Below are positions 33,132-42,263 of a stretch of DNA of 64,000 nt, piece by piece (position 1 is the stretch's first letter; every line of letters starts with the position of its first letter). The DNA is from Afipia felis ATCC 53690. Lineage in GTDB: Bacteria > Pseudomonadota > Alphaproteobacteria > Rhizobiales > Xanthobacteraceae. The position numbers and the translations under genes are program-made. The notes beneath the pieces were generated by a model, which was not told the DNA's origin, made no database searches, and saw only the letters and a list, made by a program, of their open reading frames with translations. The stretch spans positions 4,031,225-4,095,224 of the forward strand of contig NZ_KB375270.1 of assembly GCF_000314735.2 (NCBI RefSeq), written 5' to 3'.

Positions 33132-33383
33132 GCGAATCGATTGGCCCACGATGGCACCGCGGGAGCGCGAAAGGGAGCCTTCTTGATCAGGGATATGTCC
33201 AGATATAGGCGTTCCGCGCCTCTACGTACAGAAGGCATCCGCATGCTGTCCCGAGGCGTTTTGTTCCCCAAAAATCGTATTTTTTAGCGGTTTTGGCGGC
33301 TGCAATGGCCCGGAACTTTCAAATCCCTCCCGGATTGGTTTCGCAAAGGAGCAACGACTCCGGATCGGACACAGGAGATTGCC

Positions 33384-33560
33384 ATGTTGAGTTGGGTTGT
33401 GACGTTTCTCATCATCGCGCTGGTTGCCGGCCTTCTCGGCTTCGGCGGTATCGCCGGTGCCTCGATCGAAATCGCCAAGATCGTGTTTTTTGTTGCCATC
33501 GTGTTGTTCGCGGTTTCGGCGCTGGTGGGCTTGATGCGTGGCGGACGCCCCACGGTGTAG
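33384..33560 (+). CDS. DUF1328 small membrane protein (YtjA-like)
   Basis: A 58-residue protein starting at ATG 33384 with AGGAG at 33373-33377. It has two hydrophobic helices: the N-terminal [19 protein letters not shown] and the C-terminal [18 protein letters not shown], with the joining segment [10 protein letters not shown]. This is the DUF1328 pattern, a widespread family of tiny inner-membrane proteins of unknown role, often stress-induced in Rhizobiales. It is followed by a terminator and stands between divergent uvrD and the FAD oxidase gene. Confidence 0.9.
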   Translation: MLSWVVTFLIIALVAGLLGFGGIAGASIEIAKIVFFVAIVLFAVSALVGLMRGGRPTV

Positions 33561-33600
33561 CGTTAGTACAAGGCGTCAGTAGAAAAGAGAGTAGCGTGGT

Positions 33601-33631
33601 GAACCGGCCGGTCGGCTTGACCGGCCGGTTC
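33601..33631 (+). terminator. Hairpin terminator after the DUF1328 gene
   Basis: A 13-bp perfect stem (33601-33613 with 33619-33631, arms GAACCGGCCGGTC and its complement) with a 5-nt loop follows the DUF1328 stop by 40 nt. The T-tract is short (TCGTTT), so termination may be partial. Confidence 0.65.
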
Positions 33632-33674
33632 TCGTTTGCGACGGTTGCTGCAAGTTTCTTGCAGGACACCCGCC

Positions 33675-35084
33675 TTGAATACGACGACGGCACCGCGGCT
33701 TTCGCCGCAGACTCTAAGCAATGCGTTTGAAGCTCTGGCCACGCGCTTCAAGCGCGATTTCTTCACCTCGCAAGCGCAGCGCGAACAGCATGCGCACACC
33801 ACGACATGGATCGCGCCGCAACTTCCCGACGCGGTGGTGCTGGCGCGCAGCGCAGCGGACATTCAGGACGCGGTGAGAATCTGCGCGCGCTACCGCGTGC
33901 CGATCATTCCATTCGGCGCGGGCACATCGCTGGAAGGGCAGGTCAACGCGCCTTCGGGCGGCATCTGTCTCGATCTGCGCGAGATGAACCGCATGCTGGC
34001 CGTGCATGCGGAAGATCTCGATTGCGTGATCGAACCCGGCATCACCCGCAAGACGCTCAACGAGAATCTGCGCGATCAGGGACTGTTCTTTCCGATCGAT
34101 CCGGGCGCGGACGCGACGCTCGGCGGCATGGCCTCGACTCGCGCCTCCGGTACCAATGCGGTGCGCTACGGCACCATTCGCGACAACGTACTGGCGCTGA
34201 AGGTCGTGCGCGGAGATGGTGAGATCATCACCACCGGCACGCGCGCGAAAAAATCCTCCGCCGGATACGACCTCACGCATCTGTTCATCGGCGCGGAAGG
34301 CACGCTTGGCATTATTTGCGAAATGACCATGCGGCTGCGCGGGATTCCGCAGAGCATCGCGGCGGCGTCCTGTTCGTTCGGCAGCGTCAAGGGCGCATGC
34401 GACGCCACGATTCTGGCGATCCAGACCGGCATTCCGTTGGCACGGATCGAACTGCTCAATGCCGCACAGGTCGCCGCCTGCAACGCCTACTCGAAACTGA
34501 CCTTGCCGCAGACGCCACTATTGCTTCTGGAATTCCATGGCAGCGAGGCCGAAGTCGCTGAGCAATCGGCGGCATTTGCTGAAATCGCGAAGGATTGCGG
34601 CGGCGGTGCGTTCGAATGGACGACGCACGCCGAGGACCGCACCAAGCTGTGGCAGGCGCGTCACGACGCTTATTGGGCGGCGGCGGCGCTTCGTTCCGGT
34701 TCGCGGCCGATGTCGACCGACGTCTGCGTACCGATCTCGCGCCTCGCGGATTGCGTCAGCGAAACCGAACATGACATCGAGCGTTTCAAGCTGATCGCGC
34801 CGATCGTCGGCCATGTCGGCGACGGTAATTTCCACTGCCTGATGCTGTGCGACGTCAACGACGCCGACGAGGTGCAGCGCGCGCATGAATTCCTGCATCG
34901 CCTCACGGAGCGGGCGCACCGCATGGGCGGCACCTGCACCGGCGAACACGGCATCGGGCAGGGCAAGCAGAAGTACCTTGTTCCCGAACTCGGCCCTGAG
35001 GCGATCGAGGCCATGCGCGCCATCAAGGCAGCGCTTGATCCGCAGAATATCTTCAATCCCGGCAAGATCATTCCGTCGCCGTGA
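33675..35084 (+). CDS. FAD-linked oxidase, GlcD/D-lactate dehydrogenase family
   Basis: A flavoprotein of about 469 residues of the PCMH/FAD_binding_4 fold with a C-terminal FAD-oxidase domain. The FAD-binding region is PFGAGTSLEGQVNAPSGGI followed by IDPGADATLGGMASTRASG; the C-terminal domain has IVGHVGDGNFHCLM with metal-binding histidines and TGEHGIGQGKQKYL. Family members oxidise glycolate, D-lactate or D-2-hydroxyglutarate. No GlcE/GlcF partner genes are adjacent, which favours a single-subunit D-lactate-type dehydrogenase; this is inference. The start is unusual: TTG 33675 has AGGA nine bases upstream, whereas the frame is open to TTG 33636 with no ribosome binding site. Confidence 0.9.
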   Translation: MNTTTAPRLSPQTLSNAFEALATRFKRDFFTSQAQREQHAHTTTWIAPQLPDAVVLARSAADIQDAVRICARYRVPIIPFGAGTSLEGQVNAPSGGICLDLREMNRMLAVHAEDLDCVIEPGITRKTLNENLRDQGLFFPIDPGADATLGGMASTRASGTNAVRYGTIRDNVLALKVVRGDGEIITTGTRAKKSSAGYDLTHLFIGAEGTLGIICEMTMRLRGIPQSIAAASCSFGSVKGACDATILAIQTGIPLARIELLNAAQVAACNAYSKLTLPQTPLLLLEFHGSEAEVAEQSAAFAEIAKDCGGGAFEWTTHAEDRTKLWQARHDAYWAAAALRSGSRPMSTDVCVPISRLADCVSETEHDIERFKLIAPIVGHVGDGNFHCLMLCDVNDADEVQRAHEFLHRLTERAHRMGGTCTGEHGIGQGKQKYLVPELGPEAIEAMRAIKAALDPQNIFNPGKIIPSP

Positions 35085-35183
35085 GCCTTTTTGCGGCGTT
35101 GTGAGTTCGCCATACTTTTCTTTATGATGGCGGCGGTTCAGGCGCGGCGGGATTGACCGTGCCGCTTTTCTGCGGGGTCTATA

Positions 35184-38132
35184 TTGCAGACGACGCTGCT
35201 CGGATTGGCGATCGCTGCCATCATGGCGCTGGTTGCAGCGCTGGCGGCGCCGCTGTTCGTCGACTGGAATAAGTACAAGCCGCAGTTCGAGGCGGAGGCC
35301 ACGCGCGTGGTCGGCGCGCCGGTGCGCGTCGAGGGTGCGCTGGATGCACGGCTGCTACCCGCGCCGATCCTGCGGTTGCACAAGCTCTCGGTCGGCGCGC
35401 CAAAGGATCCGACGAAATTGCATGCCGACAAGCTCGATGTCGAATTCAGCCTCGGCTCGCTGCTGCGCGGCGAATGGCGCGCGACGCAATTGTCGCTCGA
35501 CGGCCTCGCGCTCGACATCGGCCTCGATAAGCAGGGGCGTGTCATTGCGCCTTCGAAAGGCGAATTCAATTTCGGTGCGCTTGCGATCGACCGGCTCGAT
35601 CTCTCTGGCCGCATCGCGCTGCATGACGAGGCGAGCGACTCGGAATTTCGGCTTGACGGTCTCGATTTCAGCGGCGATGTGCGCTCGCTCGGCGGCAATC
35701 TGCGCGGCGAGGGGCATGTCCTGCTGCGGGGCATGCGGCAGCCGTTCCGGCTCACGCTGTCGAAAGCGAGCGAAGGCGAGGCAACACGCCTGCGGCTCGA
35801 TCTCGATTCCGCGCAGGCGGGCGCAATGGCATCGTCGCTGGATGGTGCGCTGACCTTCGAGAATCGCGTTCCGCATTTCGATGGCGCGATGACGCTCACC
35901 GCAGCGGCGGAAATGCCATGGCGGGTCGCCGCGCGCACCACGCTCGATCCGTCCGGTGCGGCGTTTACGCAAGGCGAGGTTCTCTACGGTGCCGAAGCGA
36001 CCGGCGCGAAGCTGTCGGGCGACGGCACGCTGTCGTTTCGCCCCGGCAGGCTGCGTGTGAAGCTTGCGGCGAGCCAGCTCGATCTCGACCGCGCTCTCAA
36101 CGACAACAAGGCGGAGCACGGCAAGACGCCGGTCGAATTCCTGACAGATGCAATCGCGGCGCTGCCGGCTTTGCCGTGGCCCTCGCAGATCTCGGCAATG
36201 GCTGATCGCGTCACGCTCGCCGGACAGGCGATCAGCGCAGTCGCGGTCGATCTCGATGGGACGAAGGAGCAGTGGGCTCTCACGAAGCTTGCCTTCAGCG
36301 GTCCCGGTGATGCGCGGCTCGCGCTGAGCGGCCGGATGCAGGCGGGCAAGGAGGGTGGGCAGTTTTCCGGTCCCTTCGATATCAAGACCAGTGATGCACA
36401 GGGTTTCGCCGACTGGGGCTTCGGCACGGCGGATACGGCGCACGGCGCGCGAACGCCGCTTCATCTTGCGGCGACGATGGCGCTCGGCAAGGAGCGTCTC
36501 GTGCTCGACGGGATGAAGCTCGATCTCGGTGGTAACCGGATCGAGGGCCGCATCGCGCGCACCGGCAAGCGGATTGATGCGACGCTGAAATCGCCGCAAG
36601 TGGATGTCGATAGTCTTGCCGATGTGACGCGGCGTCTGACAGCGTGGCAGGACAAGGGCAGCTACGCGGCACACGTCGATCTCGATTTCGCGCGGGCTAA
36701 AATTCTCGGCCACGAGGTCGCGCCGCTGCAGGCGAGCCTGTCGTCCGTCGCGGGCGAGCCGAAGAAGCGGATGTTCGATCTCAAGGTGCGACGTGCCGCG
36801 CTTGCCCCATGGCTGAAGCCCCAGCAGACCGTCAGTGATCTCTCGTCCCGCCTTGTTGTGACCAGTGAGGCTTTCGCGCTGGAGAATTTTTCCGGAAAAC
36901 TCGGCGCTGCGTCGGTGAAAGGCAACTTGTCTCTGACGCGTCAGGGCGAACAAAACCTCACCGGTGCTGTCGAAACCGAAACGCTCGACATGCAAGCGTT
37001 GACGGCTTGGATGCTCGGCGCGGACGAGCGCGCGGCGACGGACCCGCTTGCACAAGGCCTGATTGGCTGGCGCGGATCGGTGGCATTGAAGGCCGGGAGG
37101 GCGGTTCTGCCCGGCGGCATGGACCTTGCGGCGGTCAGCGGCACAATGCGGGGGGATGGATCGTCGATCTCCTTCGACGATGTGAAGGGAACGGTCGGCG
37201 GCGGTACGGCGTCGCTCTCGGCAGCGATCAAGCGCGGCCCGTCAGAGACCGCCATCGACGCCGGCCTGAAGCTGGAAGACGCGGATGCTGCCGCGCTGAA
37301 ATATCGTGGGCTGCGGTTGCCGCCCGGCAAAGCGTCGATGCGGATGACGCTGGCGACGCGAGGACGCAGCGCGGCGGCCTTGCGCAACGCGCTGTCGGGC
37401 AACGGTGTGCTGACTCTGACCGGCGCGCAGCTTCCGGCACTCGACGTCGCAGCGTTCGACGCGGCGGAAAAGGCGTCTGAAGATCCTGCTGCGAAGAACA
37501 ATCTTGGACCAGCTGTCGCCGCGGCGCTCGACCGTGCGCCGCTTGCGGTGGCGTCCGTGGAGGTGCCGTTCATCATCAAGGACGCGCGCGTGCATGCCGA
37601 TCCGACGGTTTTCCAGTCGGATACCGCCCGCGCCACGATCTCGGGCAGTTACGACATTCCGGAGGACCAGGGTGATCTGCGCATCGGATTGAGGGCGATG
37701 TCCGGTGCGATGAAGGATGCGCCGGACATCCAGATTTTCCTGCGCGGCACGGCGGATCGCGTGGAGCGCGATGTTGATGTCGCGGCGCTGTCGTCCTGGT
37801 TGTCGCTGCGCGCCATTGAGCGGGAAACGCAACGCCTCGACGCGCTGGAAAAGCAGGGCGCGTTGCCGCCGCCGCAGCCAGCGCTGGAAACCACCCCTCC
37901 CGTGCAACCCGAGCAGACGCTGCCGCCTGCCGAGGTCAAGATACCGGGAGCCGATCCGCGCAGGCACAGAGCGGTACCGCCGCCGTCACATGTGAAGCCG
38001 GCGGTGCCGCATGCGCCCCGCGCGCAGCAACCTTCCGCGGGCGCGCAACTCTTGCCGCTGCCGCCGCCGATCGACATCAAGCCCGCGCCGGGCACGATGC
38101 GGCCGCGCCGCGCGCCGGCAACGTCTTTCTAG
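35184..38132 (+). CDS. AsmA-family envelope protein
   Basis: A 982-residue protein with one N-terminal transmembrane helix (about residues 5-25) followed by DWNKYKPQFEAEATRVVGAP, the hallmark start of AsmA proteins, and a very long beta-rich periplasmic region with AsmA-like signature GLRLPPGKASMRMTLATRGR near residue 710. The last 100 residues are Pro-rich and basic. AsmA-like proteins are thought to carry lipids between the membranes. The start is TTG 35184 with GCGGGG upstream; no nearby ATG precedes the helix in frame. The stop overlaps the convergent ribbon-helix-helix gene by four bases. Confidence 0.9.
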   Translation: MQTTLLGLAIAAIMALVAALAAPLFVDWNKYKPQFEAEATRVVGAPVRVEGALDARLLPAPILRLHKLSVGAPKDPTKLHADKLDVEFSLGSLLRGEWRATQLSLDGLALDIGLDKQGRVIAPSKGEFNFGALAIDRLDLSGRIALHDEASDSEFRLDGLDFSGDVRSLGGNLRGEGHVLLRGMRQPFRLTLSKASEGEATRLRLDLDSAQAGAMASSLDGALTFENRVPHFDGAMTLTAAAEMPWRVAARTTLDPSGAAFTQGEVLYGAEATGAKLSGDGTLSFRPGRLRVKLAASQLDLDRALNDNKAEHGKTPVEFLTDAIAALPALPWPSQISAMADRVTLAGQAISAVAVDLDGTKEQWALTKLAFSGPGDARLALSGRMQAGKEGGQFSGPFDIKTSDAQGFADWGFGTADTAHGARTPLHLAATMALGKERLVLDGMKLDLGGNRIEGRIARTGKRIDATLKSPQVDVDSLADVTRRLTAWQDKGSYAAHVDLDFARAKILGHEVAPLQASLSSVAGEPKKRMFDLKVRRAALAPWLKPQQTVSDLSSRLVVTSEAFALENFSGKLGAASVKGNLSLTRQGEQNLTGAVETETLDMQALTAWMLGADERAATDPLAQGLIGWRGSVALKAGRAVLPGGMDLAAVSGTMRGDGSSISFDDVKGTVGGGTASLSAAIKRGPSETAIDAGLKLEDADAAALKYRGLRLPPGKASMRMTLATRGRSAAALRNALSGNGVLTLTGAQLPALDVAAFDAAEKASEDPAAKNNLGPAVAAALDRAPLAVASVEVPFIIKDARVHADPTVFQSDTARATISGSYDIPEDQGDLRIGLRAMSGAMKDAPDIQIFLRGTADRVERDVDVAALSSWLSLRAIERETQRLDALEKQGALPPPQPALETTPPVQPEQTLPPAEVKIPGADPRRHRAVPPPSHVKPAVPHAPRAQQPSAGAQLLPLPPPIDIKPAPGTMRPRRAPATSF

Positions 38133-38458
38133 TGCGCGGATGTGAGTTTCGGCGCCGTTACCCGCTCGCCGATGAACATCGTGCTGATCGCGCGCTCACG
38201 GAAGTAATCGAGCACGAACAGCCGGATCGCGGACGACAAATTGCTGGTCCGGCGGTGCTGGTCGATGGCGGCGATCTGCATCGACAGCGACAGTCCGCGC
38301 CGCGCGGCGATGTCCTTCAGGCTCGACCAGAACGCATCCTCGAGGCTGACGCTGGTCTTGTGCCCGTCCACCACCACCGACCGCTTGACGACAGCAAATT
38401 CCTTCACAGGGTCGGTCGTCGGGGCTGTCACATCACGCTGGCTGATCATCACCGTCAC
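38129..38458 (-). CDS. Ribbon-helix-helix protein, first paralogue
   Basis: A 109-residue protein with the core KRSVVVDGHKTSVSLEDAFW, then LKDIAARRGLSLSMQIAAID and NLSSAIRLFVLDYFRER, the pattern of the RHH_4 ribbon-helix-helix family, presumed DNA-binding dimers. It shares the same core with the gene at 38723-39013 (VKRSIVVAGHKTSVSLEEAFW), so the two are paralogues about 265 bases apart. The start is GTG at 38458 or ATG at 38449 (MISQRD). Targets are unknown. It is convergent with the AsmA gene. Confidence 0.85.
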   Translation of the reverse strand: MTVMISQRDVTAPTTDPVKEFAVVKRSVVVDGHKTSVSLEDAFWSSLKDIAARRGLSLSMQIAAIDQHRRTSNLSSAIRLFVLDYFRERAISTMFIGERVTAPKLTSAH

Positions 38459-38722
38459 TCCTTCTGAGGCGCATGCGCGAGCAGTCGCCGGCCAAAGCCG
38501 TGCGGTTCTTCTCGCGGACTGCGAGGCGGATATTGTCAGGATGGTGCGACCGTCACGCGCAAATCAGACCAATGCCCGGGACGATCCTCTGTCATGGCGA
38601 TCGGTTTGAATCGTCATGACAGTTATATCGTACCCCAAGGAGGCAGCCGCCGGTATTCGGTGAAAGCCGTAAGGGATGAGTCAGAATATTGCGGAGATGG
38701 ATCCGTAAATTCCCGCAGCCGC

Positions 38723-39013
38723 TTATTCGGCGGCCTGGGAATCCATCACGGGCTCACGGACGGAATCATGCGCATCGTTCGACTGGGAGGGGCCCTGCGT
38801 CATCGAACGGTAATGATCCAGCACGAACAGCCGGATCGCCGAGGACAGATTGCCCTGCTTGCGCTGGCCATCGATCTCGCCGACGAGCTCGGACAATGTC
38901 ATGCCACGTGCCGACGAAATTTCCTTCATGCCGTTCCAGAAAGCCTCTTCCAGGCTGACACTGGTCTTGTGTCCGGCAACGACGATGGAGCGTTTAACAA
39001 CAGGGGATTTCAT
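38723..39013 (-). CDS. Ribbon-helix-helix protein, second paralogue
   Basis: A 96-residue protein with the RHH_4 core VVKRSIVVAGHKTSVSLEEA and NLSSAIRLFVLDHYRS. The start ATG 39013 overlaps the stop of the DUF4169 gene by four bases (ATGA), so the two are translationally coupled. Conservation with the downstream paralogue is strong in the ribbon and second helix and absent in the C-terminal tail. A regulatory role is inferred from the fold. Confidence 0.87.
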   Translation of the reverse strand: MKSPVVKRSIVVAGHKTSVSLEEAFWNGMKEISSARGMTLSELVGEIDGQRKQGNLSSAIRLFVLDHYRSMTQGPSQSNDAHDSVREPVMDSQAAE

Positions 39014-39198
39014 GAAGACTTTCCGTCATCGCGTAGATGTTGATTGAGAAATACCTCGGTGCGTTCATTGAGGGCACGTTGGTGATTCTTTTCGGCTTTT
39101 GTTTGCCCATATTTGGCGCGTTGACTGCTCGCTTCCACATTGGCGCGCTCACGTTCCTGGCGCTTCTTGAACTTTTTTAAATTAACCAGTTCACCCAC
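39010..39198 (-). CDS. DUF4169 family small basic protein
   Basis: A 62-residue, highly charged protein starting GELVNLKKFKKRQERERANV and containing AKYGQTKAEKNHQRALNE, which matches the DUF4169 family pattern (INLR..KRK...A..NR..FGRTKAEK). Function is unknown; the family is a regular partner of RHH_4 genes next to fumC in Rhizobiales, as here. The start is GTG 39198, with only a weak ribosome binding site. It is locally more AT-rich than its neighbours. Confidence 0.82.
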   Translation of the reverse strand: MGELVNLKKFKKRQERERANVEASSQRAKYGQTKAEKNHQRALNERTEVFLNQHLRDDGKSS

Positions 39199-39415
39199 AG
39201 GAATCTCGTGATTGCGGAAAACGAACCCGCCGGTCGCGGATCAGAGCATCAATATCAAAATCGCCGGGACCACAAGTCCCACTGGCGAAGAGCTGCTCTG
39301 CCTGCGCTCCAGCCGACACATCATAAGAGCGGTAGCCACATAACGCCACGCCTTTAGAAGAAAGAAGGCCAAAACGGTGCAAGAGGTATTGCGTATACCA
39401 CGGCTCGTTTGTGTT

Positions 39416-40819
39416 TCACTTGTTGGAATGTGTCATCTGTTCGGGCCGTACGATGGAATCAAATTCCTCGGCGGTGACAAATCCGAGATTCAACGCTTCT
39501 TCTTTCAGCGTCGTGCCGTTTGCATGAGCCGTCTTGGCGATTTTCGCAGCTTTGTCATATCCAATTTTTGGCGCGAGCGCGGTCACCAGCATCAGCGAGC
39601 GCTGCATCAGGTCGCCGATTCGTTTTTCGTCGGCTCGGATTCCGATCACACAATTTTGTGTGAATGAGCGCGCCACATCCGCCATCAGGCGAATGGATGT
39701 CAGCATGCCGTAGGCCATCACGGGCTTGTAGACGTTGAGTTCGAAATGTCCCTGGCTGCCTGCGACGGTCAGTGTGGTCTGATTGCCGAAGATCTGGCAG
39801 CACACCATCGTCATGGCCTCGCACTGCGTCGGATTGACCTTGCCGGGCATGATGGAGGAACCGGGCTCGTTCTCCGGCAGAATCAGTTCGCCGAGACCCG
39901 AGCGAGGGCCCGAGCCGAGCAGGCGGATGTCATTGGCGATCTTGAACAGGCCGGTCGCGGTCGCGTTGATAGCGCCGTGGACATAGACGTAGGCGTCGTT
40001 GGAGGCGAGCGCCTCGAACTTGTTGGGCGCGGTGACGAACGGAAGTCCAGTGATCGTCGCCGCATGTTTGGCGAACAGCGCGGCGAATTCCGGCTTTGCA
40101 TTCAGCCCGGTGCCGACCGCGGTGCCGCCCTGCGCCAGCGGATAAAGGCTTTTCGCGCTTTCCTTGATGCGCGCGATGCCGCTTTCAACCTGCGCGGCAT
40201 AGCCCGAGAATTCCTGACCGAGCGTCATCGGCGTTGCATCCTGTGTGTGTGTGCGGCCGATTTTCACGATCGAGGCGAATTCTTTCTGCTTGGTGCGCAA
40301 CGCGCCGAGCAGTTCTTCCAGCGCCGGGATCAGATCGTGGGCGATCTGCTGGGCTGCGGCGATATGCATTGCGGTCGGGAATGAGTCGTTCGATGACTGA
40401 CTCATGTTGACATGATCGTTCGGATGAACCGGCGACTTAGTGCCGCGTTCGCCGCCGAGCATCTCGTTGGCGCGGTTTGAGATGACCTCGTTGAGATTCA
40501 TGTTGGTCTGGGTGCCGGAGCCGGTCTGCCACACCACGAGCGGGAAATGGTCGTCGAGCTTGCCGTCGATGATTTCTTGCGCGGCGGCGATGATGGCGTC
40601 CGCGAGCTTCCTGTCGATGAGCTTGAGTTCGAGATTGGCCTGCGCTGCGGCGAGCTTGACGATGGCGAGCGCGTGGATCAGCGGCAACGGCATGTGCTCG
40701 GCGCCGATCTTGAAATTATTGCGCGAGCGCTCGGTCTGCGCGCCCCAGTAGCGGTCCGATGCGACTTCGATCGGCCCGAAGGTGTCGGTTTCAGTGCGGG
40801 TGGTTTTGCTCTGTGCCAT
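39416..40819 (-). CDS. fumC: Class II fumarate hydratase (FumC)
   Basis: FumC interconverts fumarate and malate in the citric-acid cycle as an iron-independent homotetramer. From ATG 40819 (GAGGCG upstream) the protein has 467 residues. The superfamily signature [17 protein letters not shown] is near residue 317, with [14 protein letters not shown] (histidine of the B-site region) and [20 protein letters not shown] upstream as expected. A frame open to 40846 adds nine residues without support. Downstream on the same strand, after a gap of 217 bases, come the DUF4169 and ribbon-helix-helix genes. Confidence 0.97.
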   Translation of the reverse strand: MAQSKTTRTETDTFGPIEVASDRYWGAQTERSRNNFKIGAEHMPLPLIHALAIVKLAAAQANLELKLIDRKLADAIIAAAQEIIDGKLDDHFPLVVWQTGSGTQTNMNLNEVISNRANEMLGGERGTKSPVHPNDHVNMSQSSNDSFPTAMHIAAAQQIAHDLIPALEELLGALRTKQKEFASIVKIGRTHTQDATPMTLGQEFSGYAAQVESGIARIKESAKSLYPLAQGGTAVGTGLNAKPEFAALFAKHAATITGLPFVTAPNKFEALASNDAYVYVHGAINATATGLFKIANDIRLLGSGPRSGLGELILPENEPGSSIMPGKVNPTQCEAMTMVCCQIFGNQTTLTVAGSQGHFELNVYKPVMAYGMLTSIRLMADVARSFTQNCVIGIRADEKRIGDLMQRSLMLVTALAPKIGYDKAAKIAKTAHANGTTLKEEALNLGFVTAEEFDSIVRPEQMTHSNK

Positions 40820-40950
40820 GTTCGCCTCGTGCAGATCGCGACGCATGCATGCCGCGATATCTCGCTCCGTCTTTCAGGCGCGAGTATGCCGAAAGCGGCA
40901 GGCCGAAGCCATGCCGCACGGGCAGACGAGAGGTCCGATTAGAGACGTTA

Positions 40951-41469
40951 TTATTTCTTGCGGAAGCGATCCAGCCGCACCACCTGCGCACCTTCGCGCG
41001 GATGGTCGTCGCCGCCATCGTCATCAGGATTGTCCGGTGAGGACTCCGGCGGCGTCGGAGGCGCAACCTTCTCGACGTCGTCCGTGACGGGTTCAGCGTC
41101 GCCGACCGCGGTTTCCGCTGTCTCGAACTGCAGGCCGAACTGCACCGATGGATCGAAGAAGCGGGTGATGGCGCTGAACGGCACCACGAGTCGCTCGGGA
41201 ATTCCGCCGAACGACAGGCCGACTTCGAAATGATCCTCGGTAACGACCAGATCCCAGAACTGGTGCTGGAGGATCACCGTCATCTCCTGCGGATATTGCG
41301 ACAGCAGGCGCGGCGACAGTTTCACGCCTTCCGCGGTGGAGAGGAAGGTGATGTAGAAATGATGGTCTCCCGGCAATCCGTGTTCGGCAGCGTCGGTCAG
41401 CACGCGGCGCAGGACGCCGCGCAGCGCGTCGCGGGTCAGAACATCGTAGCGGATCAGGTCGGTGGCCAT
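40951..41469 (-). CDS. sspB: SspB ClpXP adaptor protein
   Basis: SspB binds ssrA-tagged proteins and delivers them to ClpXP. The 172-residue protein has the alphaproteobacterial SspB fold region (FYITFLSTAEGVKLSPRLL, then MTVILQHQFWDL and FGGIPERLVVPFSAITRFFDPSV) and an acidic, disordered tail ending GAQVVRLDRFRKK, the ClpX-binding tail. The ssrA gene is 271 bases upstream on the same strand, an apt pairing of tag and adaptor. The start ATG 41469 is clear. Confidence 0.93.
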   Translation of the reverse strand: MATDLIRYDVLTRDALRGVLRRVLTDAAEHGLPGDHHFYITFLSTAEGVKLSPRLLSQYPQEMTVILQHQFWDLVVTEDHFEVGLSFGGIPERLVVPFSAITRFFDPSVQFGLQFETAETAVGDAEPVTDDVEKVAPPTPPESSPDNPDDDGGDDHPREGAQVVRLDRFRKK

Positions 41470-41739
41470 CGGTCGGTCCTGTCAAAAACGTCGAAGTGTC
41501 GCGTGCCGGAATGGAGAGGAGCCGACTCGCACTTTTGTTCCATGCGGGTGGTGGTTAGCAAGTCTGTCCGCGGGAGAGGGCGATGTTGGCCACTCTTTTC
41601 GTGAACAAACCCTTTCGCTCAAGACTACCTTCTCCCATGGGCTGCGTCAGCAAGCTTGAGGCCAGAAGACACCTAAATTCACACCGGCACCGTGACCGAT
41701 GGGACGCTTCTGTTAAAGACACAAAGAGACCGATTGAAG
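41470..41739 (-). other. Gap between ssrA and sspB without a recognised gene
   Basis: These 270 bases lie between the 3' end of ssrA and the sspB start. The ORFs crossing them have no ribosome binding site and no familiar sequence. The sspB promoter is probably here. I see nothing else definable. Confidence 0.5.
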
Positions 41740-42056
41740 ATGAAGTGGAGGCTTCTGTTGCCAGGTGCCTCCGAACCCCGCCTGACAGGGCTTAATCCAT
41801 CAGGACTTTAAGTCGGTATTTCAAACTGCGTTACGCAGCCTGAGCAACCGGAGCATAGTTGTCGTTTGCAACTATTGAGAAGCCCGATAACGGCGGAACA
41901 ATACCGGGAAAAAACACGCCCTTTACGCCCTCGTCGATCCTGTTTCGCCCCCGCCGAAATTCCGCCTGCGGAACTTTGGTGGAGGCGCCGGGTGCTGCCC
42001 CCGGGTCCGAATGGTTTATTGCGACGGCCATTTATTTCCATAGCCGGCGAACCGGC
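41740..42056 (-). ncRNA. ssrA: tmRNA, circularly permuted two-piece form, tag ANDNYAPVAQAA
   Basis: Read on the minus strand, the acceptor piece comes first and ends in CGCCTCCACCA (3' end at 41977). Its 17-nt T-arm (41985-42001) has 5-bp stem CCGGG/CCCGG and 7-nt loop GGCAGCA. A spacer of 24 nt with a TTCCGC/GCGGAA hairpin follows. The coding piece starts GGGGGCG at 41952; this pairs with CGCCTCC to form a 7-bp acceptor stem with a G-U third pair, the alanine identity element. GCGAAACAGGATCGACG follows, then the tag frame at 41869-41831 encoding ANDNYAPVAQAA and a TAA stop. A GGAGGC/GCCTCC hairpin (41747-41772) lies near the 3' end. Outer ends are estimates. Confidence 0.93.
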
Positions 42057-42062
42057 AGGCTC

Positions 42063-42091
42063 AATATAAGGTGCAAAGCGTGACGACAAAA
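42063..42091 (-). promoter_or_regulatory. Probable ssrA promoter
   Basis: On the minus strand TTTTGT (42091-42086) and TATATT (42068-42063) are 17 bases apart. Transcription would begin near 42056, just before the acceptor piece. Confidence 0.55.
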
Positions 42092-42263
42092 GCCCCTTCG
42101 GCCGGGCTTTCGACAGGCTGTCGGGTAGCCTGATCCATTGCATCGCGCGCCCTCGAAAAGTTGAATGGAGACTGCCGCGCGCCGTCGGAAAAGAATTGGC
42201 CGGACGATACGACACATTTAAACGAGTGCCCGTCGCCATTTTTTGCCAGCCTGAACCGATCCC

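Noticed and set aside
33311..33340. GGAAC followed by GGTT upstream of DUF1328, resembling an EcfG stress-sigma promoter
   Set aside because: The spacing between the two elements is about 20 bases, longer than the 16-17 expected, so I do not call it.
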